Position numbers and translations under genes: made by a program
Shown: in pieces, positions 49,872 through 57,559 of the stretch
How the letters are laid out: each line of letters begins with the position of its first letter
Position numbering within the stretch: position 1 is the stretch's first letter
Assembly: GCF_003429105.1 (NCBI RefSeq)
Contig: NZ_QVTD01000006.1
Location: 62,001 to 126,000 of the forward strand
Direction of reading: 5' to 3'
Source of the DNA: Peribacillus glennii
GTDB lineage: Bacteria; Bacillota; Bacilli; Bacillales; DSM-1321
DNA length: 64,000 nt
The notes under the pieces: generated by a model
Seen by the model: the letters and a program-made list of their open reading frames with translations, nothing else
Told to the model about the DNA's origin: nothing
The model's database searches: none

Positions 49872-49882
49872 TACCTTTTGGT

Positions 49883-50377
<495 letters not shown>

Positions 50378-50941
50378 CTAATTTTCATCCCTATCCCACC
50401 GATAAATTGTAATAGCGATGATTCCATATACTTCTTGCCGAGTTTTCGTGAAACTGCAGACACGATCCGGAAGGACAACATCATGGCCGTGTTCACATAC
50501 GATAAACCCCTCATGGTCAAGAAGAGCTGCATTATGTATTTGCTCAAGCATTGTGACGAGCTTTTGTTTTTTATATGGTGGATCGAGCATGATCAGACTG
50601 AAGTTCAGTCCCCTTTTAATGATTGCTTTCAAAGCTCTTTCCGAGTCATTTCTGTAGACTTCAGCCTGCTCTGAAAAACCGCATGCCTTAAGGTTATCTT
50701 TAACTGTTTGGACAGCCTGGTACTCCCTGTCTACAAAAATAGCGCGATCCATGCCACGGCTTAACGCCTCAATCCCAAGGCCCCCGCTGCCTGCGAACAG
50801 ATCGAGGACATCCCCGCCTTCAAAATAAGGCCCGATTATATTGAACAAAGCTTCCTTCACTTTATCAGTCGTAGGCCTGGTTCCTGTGCCCGGCACTGAT
50901 TTTAAAGGCCTCCCTTTGCAAGTTCCAGAAACGACACGCAT
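50378..50941 (-). CDS. rsmD: 16S rRNA G966 N2-methyltransferase RsmD (YlbH)
   Basis: It methylates G966 of 16S rRNA with SAM. The 187-residue protein starts MRVVSGTCKGRPLKSVPG. It has the SAM motif VLDLFAGSGGLGIEALSRG near 45 and the catalytic IMLDPPYKK near 120. It is cotranscribed with coaD. Confidence 0.96.
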   Translation of the reverse strand: MRVVSGTCKGRPLKSVPGTGTRPTTDKVKEALFNIIGPYFEGGDVLDLFAGSGGLGIEALSRGMDRAIFVDREYQAVQTVKDNLKACGFSEQAEVYRNDSERALKAIIKRGLNFSLIMLDPPYKKQKLVTMLEQIHNAALLDHEGFIVCEHGHDVVLPDRVCSFTKTRQEVYGIIAITIYRWDRDEN

Positions 50942-50986
50942 GTTTTCACCACATTTTTTGACAAATTTCTGTTACCCAATAATCCT

Positions 50987-51016
50987 ATCATATTAGAAAT
51001 GCGCAGCCAACTTCAA
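50987..51016 (-). promoter_or_regulatory. Probable sigma-A promoter of rsmD-coaD
   Basis: TTGAAG (51016-51011), an 18-base spacer and TATGAT (50992-50987) lie about 45 bases before the rsmD start. Confidence 0.62.
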
Positions 51017-51091
51017 AAAATTTTTTTCGCGCCTGTTATTTCAGAAAAAAGTGGGCCTGGTTTGAATAATAAGGATAAATTTGGCCATACT

Positions 51092-51251
51092 GATAGTAAC
51101 AACATCACTATCGTAGGTGTTGTTGCCAACCGCGGAGAAGACTTACGTTTCCCCATAAGTTCTTCCTCCGGTTTCTCCTCTCCCTTTGCCTTCTACCCTT
51201 TTTAGGAAATAGAAGGACCCTGCAGAAGATGACCTGCAGGGCTTTTTTTTT
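51092..51251 (+). ncRNA. Candidate structured small RNA with own terminator
   Basis: Four hairpins follow one another on the plus strand. H1 pairs GTAACAACA with TGTTGTTGC (51096-51126), with a rival pairing GATAGT / ACTATC. H2 pairs CGGAGAAGACTTA with TAAGTTCTTCCTCCG (51133-51170), leaving a C-rich loop with TTTCCCC. H3 pairs CCTTCTA with TAGAAGG (51189-51216), with loop start CCCTTTTT. H4, GACCCTGCAG-loop-CTGCAGGG, is followed by nine T (51217-51251), a strong terminator valid only on this strand. The nearest plus-strand gene starts about 240 bases later, so this looks like an independent RNA. A short frame (50999-51205) also spans it but lacks a ribosome site. The remainder of the gap 50942-51489 shows only the rsmD promoter. 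Confidence 0.6.
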
Positions 51252-51489
51252 GCAAGAAACGATTAAGTTTTTTGTCAACAAAGGAGAATGCAGTCTTTGT
51301 GCGCTACATGCTTATCTTTTCACATGTGTGATCCACATCTTGCGGACTAGGGCTATGCCTTTGTCTTCGACGTTACTTGATGTCCAACAGGCAAATTTTC
51401 TAAAAAGCGGCCAGCTTTAAAATTACCTTATTGGTAATGGAGCAAAGTAGTGATAAATTAAGAATAGACTTATTTAAGGAGAGATTTAT

Positions 51490-51879
51490 TTGATTCAGCG
51501 ATTTATCGAATTAGGGGAAGGTTATTCTGATATATATGAACTGATTGAAATTGGCAAGGCAAACGGTGGCCGTGTAGCCCGCCTTCTTGCGCTCCATACA
51601 ACAATGTATGAAAAAAAGCTTACTTCCCTGTTGGTGGTCCTGCATCCAACCGATCCGGGCAATTTTCAACCTTTATACATGTGCAGGGAAGGCATCCCCA
51701 ATCCAAACTTCACGCCGAACAAACGATTCGAACTCTTCAGAGAGCTCGCATTGCAGCTCGGAAAAGATATCATCGAACTAAATGTCAAGCCCTCCACGGC
51801 CTTTTCGGAAAAAGAACTTTATTTCCAATATCTTACCGGGATCCTGCGAATGAACCGATATCTTCCCCCATTAAGCTAA
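51490..51879 (+). CDS. Conserved protein of unknown function (DUF7147-like)
   Basis: This is a 129-residue soluble protein beginning MIQRFIELGEGYSDIYELIE, with a possible mixed alpha/beta fold. I recall close relatives in Bacillaceae at the same place beside ylbG, sometimes mislabelled methylthioribose kinase. I see no kinase motif. The start is TTG at 51490, 8 bases after AAGGAG. It converges on ylbG and shares a terminator with it. Confidence 0.82.
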   Translation: MIQRFIELGEGYSDIYELIEIGKANGGRVARLLALHTTMYEKKLTSLLVVLHPTDPGNFQPLYMCREGIPNPNFTPNKRFELFRELALQLGKDIIELNVKPSTAFSEKELYFQYLTGILRMNRYLPPLS

Positions 51880-51895
51880 ATACACTGCAATGCTA

Positions 51896-51940
51896 TAAAA
51901 AGGCGCAGACTTTTATTTTAAGAAAGCCTGCGCCTTTTTG
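51896..51940. terminator. Bidirectional terminator (51490 gene and ylbG)
   Basis: AAAAAGGCGCAG-loop-CTGCGCCTTTTTG is a strong stem with A and T runs on both sides, 15 bases past the plus-strand gene. Confidence 0.9.
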
Positions 51941-52059
51941 TAAGGAACCTCGACTAACATCTGCCACGTCCTGTGGTAAATGTCGACGTCACCACATCCT
52001 CGAAAAGCTACGCTTTCTTCGTGCGATGGGATGCTTTCGAAGCGTTCCTTGTCCTGTGA
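51941..52059 (+). repeat. Dispersed repeat, family 1 (before ylbG end)
   Basis: It contains AAGGAACCTCGACTAAC, CCACGTCCTGTGGTAAATG, TCGACGTCACCACATCC, AAAAGCTACGCTTTC, TTCGTGCGATG and TTCCTTGTCCTGTG. The order matches 23727-23853, but with an extra CCACGTCCTGTGG module inserted near the start. Confidence 0.75.
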
Positions 52060-52062
52060 AAA

Positions 52063-52338
52063 TCAAATTCCCATTTTATAATCATATTCCTTCGCTTTAT
52101 CCGGTTTGGAATTCTCATATTCCATTTTTAAGAACGGTTTATAGGAGAGCTCAACCCGCTTTACAAACGAATAGCTTCTTAACTTTTCGGAAAGTGCCTC
52201 AACATCCTCCATATTTGTATAAAGGACAGCGTACTTCAGCTTTTTTGACACATAATGGATATTGCCAAATTTCCTTAGCATTTTTGCCTGCTTCAATGTA
52301 TGTAAATATACAATTATTCCCTGTCTTTCTCCAAACAT
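52063..52338 (-). CDS. ylbG: YlbG, DUF2129 family protein
   Basis: This is a 91-residue DUF2129 protein, [20 protein letters not shown]. It has the family text [25 protein letters not shown] segment and a conserved basic C-terminal half. Its function is unknown. The frame is open 44 codons upstream. I chose ATG 52338, 8 bases after AAGGGGAG. Confidence 0.92.
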   Translation of the reverse strand: MFGERQGIIVYLHTLKQAKMLRKFGNIHYVSKKLKYAVLYTNMEDVEALSEKLRSYSFVKRVELSYKPFLKMEYENSKPDKAKEYDYKMGI

Positions 52339-52564
52339 AGCAAGTACTCCCCTTTTACAATGAAACTCCAGCTCATCCCCACCTGTAAGGAATCTTATCA
52401 AACAATTGATCCTGACCGGGAAAGGGTAAAGGTTTTCATTAAGTGTAGCATGCATAAACTTTGCTATCAACCTAAAAAACCACCGTGGTTCCTAAGAAAT
52501 CACAATCGGTTTAAGGCTGATCAATCAAAGGGTATTCAAAAGTGAAACAACAGGGGGATAAGCC

Positions 52565-52891
52565 ATGGATTTGGATACGATTTGGGCTTCGTTCATAAAC
52601 ACATTGGCCGCTGAGGAGGAAATCGTACATGCTGCACATAAAAAAGTGGCCGGAATACCCTTTCTTTATGTCAAGCATTCGGAACAGAACGATATCGATA
52701 AGGTAATAAAGGCAATAAAAAAGGCATCGGCAAAATCGATGCGCGGCCACAAGCTGCATAGCGTGACTGTTTTCGTAAGAAGCGAGAAAAATTCATTGGT
52801 TTTTCGCCATCGTTTTTTCGTGCCGCAAAAGAAAATGTTCTGTTGCGGGAATTTATGCCCAGATTGCATTCGGTTTGAGAATGAATCATAG
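52565..52891 (+). CDS. Small cysteine-tailed protein of unknown function
   Basis: This is a 108-residue protein. The N-terminal half is helical (MDLDTIWASFINTLAAEEEI). A basic middle follows, and the C-terminal FCCGNLCPDCIRFENES has four cysteines in CCxxxCxxC. The ATG follows GGGGGAT with 5-base spacing, so expression is well supported. It converges on ylbF, whose own tail is also cysteine-rich. I do not recognise the family. A metal or iron-sulfur site is possible by cysteine spacing only. Confidence 0.75.
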   Translation: MDLDTIWASFINTLAAEEEIVHAAHKKVAGIPFLYVKHSEQNDIDKVIKAIKKASAKSMRGHKLHSVTVFVRSEKNSLVFRHRFFVPQKKMFCCGNLCPDCIRFENES

Positions 52892-52900
52892 GAGAAAGGC

Positions 52901-52937
52901 AATGGAGCCGGCTGCATTTCATAGAGCCGGCCCCATT
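52901..52937. terminator. Bidirectional terminator (52565 gene and ylbF)
   Basis: AATGGAGCCGGCT pairs with AGCCGGCCCCATT (one mismatch) between two converging genes. Confidence 0.8.
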
Positions 52938-52992
52938 TCTATTCGGACAAATGAACGAATCTGTCAATTTCCGCTGAAGCATTCAAAAAAGC

Positions 52993-53439
52993 TTATGCGG
53001 AACATCCACAGCTGCCTCCGGAACCGCATCCTCCGCCACAGCTCGAGAGCGACTCAAAGAAGGGATTCCCAGCGGGAACTTTAATATGCTGGGAAACGGC
53101 ATGTCCGACTTTCATGCTGATTTCATCGAGGATGCCTTGTATTTCTGTTTCCGCCCTTTTAAATTCCGCGATAGAGGGATGAAGATCCATTTCACGCTTT
53201 ACCTCCCGAATTTCAAGATTCACTCTCTTATAATCCGGATGATACTTCCCAAAACGCTGGGCCTCTTCATACAGCTCCTTAAGAGAAGCAAATTTGCGTA
53301 TTTTTTGCTGTGCTTCCCGGTCATTCTTCATTTTATATAAAGTAAGGAGATAGTTTTCCCCTGCTTCAGATTGCAATACCATTTCCGCCAAAGAATCGGC
53401 AGTTTGCAAGATGTTAACCCTTTCCATCGTAGCAAGCAT
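52993..53439 (-). CDS. ylbF: YlbF (RicF), Y-complex subunit
   Basis: It is part of the RicA-RicF-RicT complex that controls mRNA maturation by RNase Y and affects competence, sporulation and biofilm. The 148-residue helical protein has the YlbF/YmcA core (FGKYHPDYKRVNLEIREVKR). Its C-terminal tail SSCGGGCGSGGSCGCSA contributes cysteines reported to bind a [4Fe-4S] cluster. The start is ATG 53439 after GGAGGTG. Confidence 0.95.
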   Translation of the reverse strand: MLATMERVNILQTADSLAEMVLQSEAGENYLLTLYKMKNDREAQQKIRKFASLKELYEEAQRFGKYHPDYKRVNLEIREVKREMDLHPSIAEFKRAETEIQGILDEISMKVGHAVSQHIKVPAGNPFFESLSSCGGGCGSGGSCGCSA

Positions 53440-53499
53440 TGACCGCTCACCTCCACCAACATTCTACCATTTTTGCAGTTTAGATGCTAATGCTTTTCC

Positions 53500-53925
53500 T
53501 TAGATGTCAGAATTGACTTCAACGGTGAAGCCTTTTTTCAGTCCGGCGGGCTGCCCATTTGCCTTAAGAATTTCTAATAGCATTTCATGCCGGCCCTGGG
53601 GCATCTTTTTCACGATAAATGCGGCAGTTTGATAGTCAGCGATCCTTTTCCCGTCCATATAACACCTAATCTTCGCCCTCTCTTTGCCGTAGGAAGGAGA
53701 TAAGGAAAATCCTCTTAAGAAACAATCAACATAAAGGGAGTTTCCTTTCATAAAATATTTGGCTTCAAATCCTCTATCGCCGTCCGGCTTGATAGATTCC
53801 GCTGAAGCAGAATGGCCGCGGCCAAGAACTTCCGGTGTTTTCTGGTTATATTGCGGTTCAGGTATTTTGTTGCCACAACCTGAGACGATCAGCACCAATA
53901 AAAATACAGTAACCAGCCATTTCAT
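53500..53925 (-). CDS. Putative lipoprotein of unknown function
   Basis: This is a 141-residue protein with a type II signal peptide, MKWLVTVFLLVLIVSGCGNK. The lipobox is VSGC and the modified Cys is at residue 17. The mature part is a single beta-rich domain with no recognised motif. I chose ATG 53925, 8 bases after GGAGG; the first in-frame ATG would add 7 residues. It lies between ylbE and ylbF, where B. subtilis has no such gene, and would be processed by the LspA encoded in this window. Confidence 0.85.
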   Translation of the reverse strand: MKWLVTVFLLVLIVSGCGNKIPEPQYNQKTPEVLGRGHSASAESIKPDGDRGFEAKYFMKGNSLYVDCFLRGFSLSPSYGKERAKIRCYMDGKRIADYQTAAFIVKKMPQGRHEMLLEILKANGQPAGLKKGFTVEVNSDI

Positions 53926-54083
53926 ATAATCTGCCTCCTTTGCCAACTAGTGTTTGCAAAAAAAGCCAATTTACTCACAGAATAACAATCATGGTTCCTT
54001 CCTGAGTGTTAAAGAACTTTATGGATCATTCTTGGGTTTTGCATCGACTTGCAGCTAAATCAGGCCAAAAACCCAGTAAAATA

Positions 54084-54115
54084 AAAATGGCTGTTCCCAA
54101 AGGATCAGCCATTTT
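54084..54115 (-). terminator. Terminator overlapping the ylbE stop
   Basis: On the minus strand AAAATGGCTG-loop-CAGCCATTTT is followed by TATTTT. The upstream arm includes the last ylbE codons. Confidence 0.82.
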
Positions 54116-54347
54116 GATATTTCATTGCCTGGAACATCCCAAGCAGCATAGAAGCCATCTGGACGCCATCTGAAAACTTATTTATTCTTTGCGGGATCGT
54201 TTTATTAAAATGATACGCGGCTTCGGTTTCCAATTTATCCAAATCCTGAGGATTTCTCATCAATCTCCGGTACCAATACGGCTGACCACGCAGAAACTTT
54301 TTCAAATCCTGGTTTTCTTCAATCAAGCTATATACATCCTGCCTCAT
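54105..54347 (-). CDS. ylbE: YlbE-like family protein
   Basis: This is an 80-residue YlbE-like protein. Conserved text FLRGQPYWYRRLMRNPQDL near residues 18-36 identifies it. Family function is unknown. The start ATG is behind GAGGAGG. It follows ylbD by 26 bases. Confidence 0.92.
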   Translation of the reverse strand: MRQDVYSLIEENQDLKKFLRGQPYWYRRLMRNPQDLDKLETEAAYHFNKTIPQRINKFSDGVQMASMLLGMFQAMKYQNG

Positions 54348-54373
54348 AAAAACCTCCTCATTCAGACGGATTT

Positions 54374-54832
54374 CTAGTCTTTTCTGAATACAAATGGATT
54401 GGACTTGGGTTTTTGTTCCTGCACCTCTTCTTCGTTTTTCGGCTTTTCTCCCTGGAATGAAGAAATAATCCCCTGGATTGCTCCCAGTGCCTGGTTTGCA
54501 CTTGATATATACTGCTGGACCTGGTTAACATCCAGGTTCTTGACTGACTGAAGAAGGAGTGCCAAGAAATCCGTTTTGTTCATTTGGCTGGTTTTTATTG
54601 TTTGATTTGTTTCGATGGACTTGCCCTTCTCGGGTTCTTCCTGCCTCGTGCCAACCCCATCCTTGGCCTTGTATTCCTCCCACTGTTCATGGTCGCCTCC
54701 AAAAAGCTGCCACTCCTCAAATAACTCCTGCCATGTATAGTTACCGTCTTTGACTTCCTGCCTTAATTTAGGATGCTTCTTCACGAATGCCTTGAATTTT
54801 TCAACTGATGTGCGCCCTTTTTTTTGAGCCAT
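54374..54832 (-). CDS. ylbD: YlbD, putative spore coat protein
   Basis: This is a 152-residue hydrophilic protein. The N-terminal half has the YlbD signature (SVEKFKAFVKKHPKLRQEVK, ELFEEWQLFGGDHEQWEEY). The second half is low-complexity and glutamine-rich. B. subtilis YlbD is described as a coat-associated protein. The ATG follows GTGAGGTGA. Confidence 0.9.
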   Translation of the reverse strand: MAQKKGRTSVEKFKAFVKKHPKLRQEVKDGNYTWQELFEEWQLFGGDHEQWEEYKAKDGVGTRQEEPEKGKSIETNQTIKTSQMNKTDFLALLLQSVKNLDVNQVQQYISSANQALGAIQGIISSFQGEKPKNEEEVQEQKPKSNPFVFRKD

Positions 54833-54838
54833 ATACGA

Positions 54839-55003
54839 TCACCTCACGCCATGACATACGCCTATTCCCATCTTATGAACAGAAATCGAAAGTGTGACGG
54901 CGGGCGTATACCACAAAAAGCACATTAAAAAAAGGACCAGGGTCAACACTACATTCATCACCCGAACTAAAAATGCAGAAATTTGACCCGAGGCCCGACT
55001 CAC
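54839..55003 (-). CDS. Possible 54-residue membrane protein
   Basis: A GTG at 55003 lies 9 bases after AAGGAG and opens a frame of 54 residues with one hydrophobic segment (MNVVLTLVLFLMCFLWYTPA). The stop is 6 bases before ylbD, overlapping its ribosome site, and the start is 13 bases after ylbC. This packing, rather than similarity, supports it. It is too short to test further by eye. Confidence 0.5.
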   Translation of the reverse strand: MSRASGQISAFLVRVMNVVLTLVLFLMCFLWYTPAVTLSISVHKMGIGVCHGVR

Positions 55004-55016
55004 TAGTGAAGGCTCC

Positions 55017-56072
55017 TTATTTAGCGATAAAATTCTGTGTGTAATATTTCCGGTAAACTCCAACACCTACATGGGTAAAATCTTTATTCAACAGTGCATC
55101 GCGATGCCCTTTGCTATTCAGCCATCCTTCCATTGCGGCAATCGCATCCACATAGTTTGCTGCAATGTTCTCTCCTGCAAGTGTGTAGGATATGCCACCC
55201 TCGGCAAGCCTGTCCTCAAGGTCCCCTTTCGTAGGGGAAGTATGGGAAAAATACCGGCTTTCCGACATGTCGCTGCTATGATCATAAGCAACCTCGGAAG
55301 TTTTCTCATCCCATTTCAATTCTGCAAGGTCAAACCGTTGTCGCATGATATTGGTAATATCAAAAATTTGATGGCGGCTTCCGGCCTCCACCTTTTTCCA
55401 TTCTTCCTCACCGAGGGGCCGTTCTTCCTTCAACTTCCCGCGGTATGTCAATTCATAAGGCTTCTGTTTAAGTAGCGTTTCCTCGTTTAAAAACCGGACA
55501 CTGGATACACTCCCTGTGAACTTATCCAGATATAACTGAGCGTATACATCTCCAAGCTTTATGAGCGGCCTCATATTCATATCTTCCTCTGAAAGCTCAA
55601 AACGGTAAGAGCTTCCATGCGCTTCAATGTCGACTGACGTCTCTACAAAAGCACTGGAATATATCTCATCAATCGTCTGCCCGATTTTAAATGGTGTTAC
55701 ATTGATTTTCTTGCCGATCCCATAGGCCGAAACAACCCTTCCGCTTTCAACAGCAAGCTGAAAATACCTTCTGCTGTCCTGATTATAGATCCACCATTCA
55801 TAACCGTAAGAGGATGGATCGACCCTTGAAGGCTTTCCATAACGCTTTTCTGCTTCAGCCGCTTTTTTTCCTATTAAGCCAGCCAGACCCTCTTTCGGGT
55901 TCTTTAAAGCTCCATTATCACTGGGGGCCATATTTCTTTGAATGTCTTCCTGATTTTTTTGCTTGATGCCGTTCTCCCCCAAGAGAATCGAGTTTTCACT
56001 ACTGTCATGAGCTAAATTTAAATAAATTCCAATAATAAATAAAATAGCTGAAAGTATGATCGCCCTTGCCAA
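55017..56072 (-). CDS. ylbC: YlbC, CAP/SCP-domain secreted protein
   Basis: This is a 351-residue protein with an N-terminal membrane/signal segment (AIILSAILFIIGIYLNLA), a CAP-associated domain in the middle, and a C-terminal CAP domain (about 230-345). CAP motifs are NIMRQRFDLAELKWD, SRYFSHTSPTKG, and GENIA with WLNSKGHRDALL. The listed start is TTG 56072. A CTG at 56081 lies 7 bases after GGGGGAG and may be the real start. Its role is unclear, likely envelope or spore-related. Confidence 0.87.
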   Translation of the reverse strand: MARAIILSAILFIIGIYLNLAHDSSENSILLGENGIKQKNQEDIQRNMAPSDNGALKNPKEGLAGLIGKKAAEAEKRYGKPSRVDPSSYGYEWWIYNQDSRRYFQLAVESGRVVSAYGIGKKINVTPFKIGQTIDEIYSSAFVETSVDIEAHGSSYRFELSEEDMNMRPLIKLGDVYAQLYLDKFTGSVSSVRFLNEETLLKQKPYELTYRGKLKEERPLGEEEWKKVEAGSRHQIFDITNIMRQRFDLAELKWDEKTSEVAYDHSSDMSESRYFSHTSPTKGDLEDRLAEGGISYTLAGENIAANYVDAIAAMEGWLNSKGHRDALLNKDFTHVGVGVYRKYYTQNFIAK

Positions 56073-56418
56073 TATGCGCAGAGGAAGTCTCCCCCTCTCG
56101 AAATCTATATATAGATGTATAAGCTTTATAAACCATTTTTTGATTAATTATATCATTGTTTGAGCGGCTTTTATATCAATCATGACATGCAATAACCCCT
56201 ATTACATTAAGTTTTTATGAAGGAAAAACATATAATTTTTGTGAACGTTAAAATAACGGAAAGGTACTCATTGCAAGTTGCATAATTTCGTACTATTATA
56301 AAATATGAGGGAAATATGTCTATATGTAAATAATATTGGAGAAAATAGCATTTTTATACATACCTTTCTCCATCTTGTTTTTATCCTGCGTTGAAAAGCA
56401 AAATTAGGAGGGTTATCC
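56073..56418. other. Divergent promoter region, ylbC / YugN-like gene
   Basis: This AT-rich gap has no gene. A good plus-strand promoter is at 56271-56299. The ylbB gene that neighbours ylbC in B. subtilis is absent. Confidence 0.6.
56271..56299 (+). promoter_or_regulatory. Probable sigma-A promoter of the YugN-like gene
   Basis: TTGCAA (56271-56276), a 17-base spacer and TATTAT (56294-56299) are present, about 120 bases before the start codon. Confidence 0.65.
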
Positions 56419-56781
56419 GTGAAATTCGAAAGCTTTGGTTTGGAAAATGTAACAGCAGATTTAAACCGCTTGGATCAGTTAATGCCCGAGCACGGTTTGG
56501 TTCGCGCTGAGCAATGGGATTATGAAAGAGTTAGCTACGATCGAAAATTCGAATTAAAAGAAGGCACCTTCTATCTGCGTGTCCTGGGCCATGCCGTTGA
56601 GGGCGATGTTGGCGCACACAAGGCCGTGATCAAATTACTTACTCCTCTACTGGGCAAACACTATTATCCGCATGGCATCGAATACGGCGAAGGCGAAAGC
56701 TTCCCTGCTTCCCTTGTTCAGCAATGTGAGAAAATCCTTTCAGACATAAAGGCAGAGCTTGATCAATTCTCAGGCATCTGA
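56419..56781 (+). CDS. YugN-like family protein (probable YlbA)
   Basis: This is a 120-residue YugN-like protein. The text AEQWDYERVSYDRKFELKEG and a glycine/histidine-rich C-terminal half (HYYPHGIEYGE) support the family. Function is unknown. The start is GTG at 56419, 7 bases after AGGAGGG. By length and position after the ctaG region it is probably the ylbA orthologue, but I am not certain of that name. Confidence 0.82.
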   Translation: MKFESFGLENVTADLNRLDQLMPEHGLVRAEQWDYERVSYDRKFELKEGTFYLRVLGHAVEGDVGAHKAVIKLLTPLLGKHYYPHGIEYGEGESFPASLVQQCEKILSDIKAELDQFSGI

Positions 56782-56793
56782 TATGACCCAAGA

Positions 56794-56825
56794 AAGCGCA
56801 TGAACCTTCATGCGTTTTTATTTTT
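56794..56825 (+). terminator. Terminator after the YugN-like gene
   Basis: CGCATGAA-CC-TTCATGCG is followed by TTTTTATTTTTT. Confidence 0.92.
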
Positions 56826-56880
56826 TCCCTCAAACCGTCTAAGCTCAGCTGACCATACGAGAGATTCATACCAGATAGTA

Positions 56881-56918
56881 AAAAAGCAACGGATTTAATT
56901 TCAGTCCGCTGCTTTTTA
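56881..56918 (-). terminator. Terminator after the DUF420 gene
   Basis: On the minus strand AAAAAGCAGCGGA-loop-TCCGTTGCTTTTT is present (one mismatch), just past the gene stop. Confidence 0.85.
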
Positions 56919-56923
56919 CTAAG

Positions 56924-57385
56924 TTAAAACCCCAGAATTGCTTTAATGACGGATGTCGTCTCACCGCCGTGATAAAATACATAAAGCAAAAGGTACACGG
57001 CAACACCGGTTATGGCAGTAAAAAACCAGATAATGCTTGTGATCGGGCCAAGCTTTCTATGCTTGGAAAGTTTGTTGTTGAAACCCGTCAATAAAGTCAC
57101 AATTCCGAAAACAGCCCCTGTTGTAGCCAAAAAGATGTGAAACACTAAAAAAACCGTATAGTAGATTTTTAAATCGTCTGGTCCCCCAAACGCTGTATTT
57201 CCGATAAAAATGGTCCTCGATGCATATATCAGAAAGAAAATTAACGCAAAGATTGCAGCCGTAATCATTGTTTTCTTGTGTGTTTCAATCCTGCGCTGCT
57301 TGATCTGGTACCAGCCGATGGCTACGGTTATTGCGCTTAGAACGATAAAAGTTGTACTAATAGTCGGAAGTATCGGTAAAGACAT
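56924..57385 (-). CDS. DUF420 membrane protein, CtaM-like oxidase assembly factor
   Basis: This is a 153-residue protein with four membrane segments and conserved histidines (VFHIFLATTG and SKHRKLGPI). It belongs to DUF420. Members include B. subtilis YozB and staphylococcal CtaM, needed for an active heme-A oxidase. Position next to ctaG supports a role in oxidase maturation. The frame opens 25 codons earlier. I chose ATG 57385 (MSLPILPTIS), though a strong ribosome site is not obvious. Confidence 0.85.
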   Translation of the reverse strand: MSLPILPTISTTFIVLSAITVAIGWYQIKQRRIETHKKTMITAAIFALIFFLIYASRTIFIGNTAFGGPDDLKIYYTVFLVFHIFLATTGAVFGIVTLLTGFNNKLSKHRKLGPITSIIWFFTAITGVAVYLLLYVFYHGGETTSVIKAILGF

Positions 57386-57517
57386 GATAATTAATAACGT
57401 CCTCTCTATATCTAAATATCCCATCTTATTCATTTTATAAAAGGCATCAGGAAAACTCAACGAAATAGCAGATTCTTAACAGAATGCTCAATAATGTCCA
57501 ATTTTTTCGATGTTCCC

Positions 57518-57549
57518 AAAAAAAGACCTTGCCAAATATGGACAAGGCT
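57518..57549 (-). terminator. Terminator after ctaG
   Basis: On the minus strand AGCCTTGTCCA-TAT-TTGGCAAGGT (mismatched once) is followed by seven T. Confidence 0.85.
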
Positions 57550-57559
57550 GGTCAAAATA

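Larger units (their letters stand above)
49541..49882. other. Intergenic gap where ylbJ lies in B. subtilis
   Basis: No reading frame of note is present. The gap holds a family 2 repeat and the coaD terminator. I see no remnant resembling the polytopic YlbJ protein. Confidence 0.6.

Noticed and set aside
50999-51205. 68-residue plus-strand reading frame upstream of the T9 terminator
   Set aside because: It has no ribosome site at its ATG and its DNA is dominated by inverted repeats with C-rich loops, which fits a structured RNA better. A short coding gene is not fully excluded.
51681-52340. 219-residue plus-strand reading frame
   Set aside because: It crosses a real gene out of frame, a bidirectional terminator and repeat DNA, and ends opposite ylbG.
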